A stretch of DNA of 7,024 nucleotides from an uncultured Sphingomonadales bacterium (GTDB taxonomy: Bacteria > Pseudomonadota > Alphaproteobacteria > Sphingomonadales > Sphingomonadaceae), in NCBI GenBank assembly GCA_903893935.1, contig CAITOD010000281.1:1-7024 (forward strand), in the 5' to 3' direction. Numbering within the stretch: the stretch's first letter is position 1; each line of letters starts with the position of its first letter. The notes under the pieces are model-generated. The model had not been told where the DNA came from. It worked only from the letters and a program-made list of their open reading frames with translations, and searched no databases. Below, piece after piece: positions 6,600-7,024 of this stretch. The translations under genes and the position numbers were made by a program.

Positions 6600-7024
6600 A
6601 TGGCTGTAACGCTTACCATCAACGGGCAAAGGCGCGATTTCAACGCCTCGCCGGAAATGCCGCTGCTGTGGTTTTTGCGCGATGTCGCGGGGCTGACCGG
6701 CACCAAATTCGGCTGCGCGGCCGGCTTGTGCGGCGCGTGCAGCGTGCTGATGGACGGGGTGCGCGTGTTCGGCTGCCAGACCCCGGTGGGCGATGCGGTG
6801 GGCAAATCGATCACCACGATCGAAGGGCTGACCGAACAGCCGCTCGGTCAGGCGCTGGTCAAGGCATGGAACGAAGGCGACGTTGTCCAGTGCGGCTATT
6901 GCCAGCCCGGCCAGATCATCGCCGCCGCCGCGCTGCTGCGCGACAATGCCGCGCCCGATGATGCCGCGATCGATGCGGGGATGAGCGGCAATATCTGCCG
7001 CTGCGGCACTTATCCGCGCATCCG
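6600..7024 (+). CDS. Two-[2Fe-2S] small subunit of a molybdenum hydroxylase, IorA-like (C-terminus beyond right edge)
   Basis: 141 codons are visible and the frame is still open at the edge; relatives are about 150-160 residues, so little is missing. The N-terminal plant-ferredoxin domain binds its cluster through Cys39, Cys44, Cys47 and Cys59, in the motif FGCAAGLCGACSVLMDG. The C-terminal helical domain binds the second cluster through C98GYC101 and C133RC135 within GNICRCGTY. This arrangement defines the electron-transfer subunit of xanthine dehydrogenase-family enzymes. The closest group I recognise is isoquinoline 1-oxidoreductase alpha and membrane-linked aldehyde dehydrogenase small subunits. 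GGGGA at 6590-6594, 5 bases before the ATG, sets the start. A large molybdopterin subunit is expected immediately downstream, outside the window. The substrate cannot be told from this subunit. It is divergent from the puu block, so a shared role is possible but unproven. Confidence 0.93.
   Translation, partial: MAVTLTINGQRRDFNASPEMPLLWFLRDVAGLTGTKFGCAAGLCGACSVLMDGVRVFGCQTPVGDAVGKSITTIEGLTEQPLGQALVKAWNEGDVVQCGYCQPGQIIAAAALLRDNAAPDDAAIDAGMSGNICRCGTYPRI

Noticed and set aside
5567..6961. A 464-codon plus-strand frame opposite puuD that continues into the molybdenum-enzyme gene
   Set aside because: It is out of frame with the clear [2Fe-2S] protein and antisense to puuD, whose catalytic triad is intact.

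Overview
The window looks like chromosomal DNA from a GC-rich alphaproteobacterium, most likely a sphingomonad (Sphingomonas, Novosphingobium, Sphingobium or Sphingopyxis type). The basis is the sphingomonad-style TonB-dependent receptor, the high GC content, and a palindromic repeat of the CCCCGGA-n5-TCCGGGG type that I recall as common in such genomes. The genus is inferred from general knowledge; no search was run.

Almost everything is on the minus strand, so transcription reads from right to left. At 6436-2946 lies a tight three-gene block. It encodes a PuuD-like gamma-glutamyl hydrolase, a PuuB-like FAD amine oxidoreductase and a PuuA-like glutamate-amine ligase of the glutamine synthetase fold, separated by 50 and 18 bases. 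Next comes a 271-base gap holding a nested inverted repeat (2779-2896). After it is a PotD-family polyamine-binding protein (2674-1607) with a twin-arginine motif and a lipobox. Last is a TonB-dependent outer-membrane receptor (from 1391) that runs off the left edge. At the right edge, divergent on the plus strand, is the start of a two-[2Fe-2S] small subunit of a molybdenum hydroxylase (IorA-like, from 6600).

Taken together, the cluster reads as uptake and catabolism of an amine by the gamma-glutamyl (Puu) route. The receptor may bring a substrate across the outer membrane and the binding protein capture it in the periplasm. PuuA would gamma-glutamylate it, PuuB would oxidise it to an aldehyde, and PuuD would release the final product from glutamate. 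Two expected parts are absent from the window: the aldehyde dehydrogenase PuuC, and the permease and ATPase partners of the binding protein. Putrescine is the default substrate, but the sequence does not prove it.

I found no tRNA, rRNA, CRISPR array, insertion sequence or phage gene. No stretch over 300 bases lacks a gene. The long plus-strand open frames opposite the minus-strand genes are GC-rich shadows. The sequence supports an ordinary metabolic locus with a few unusual points, not a clearly new system.
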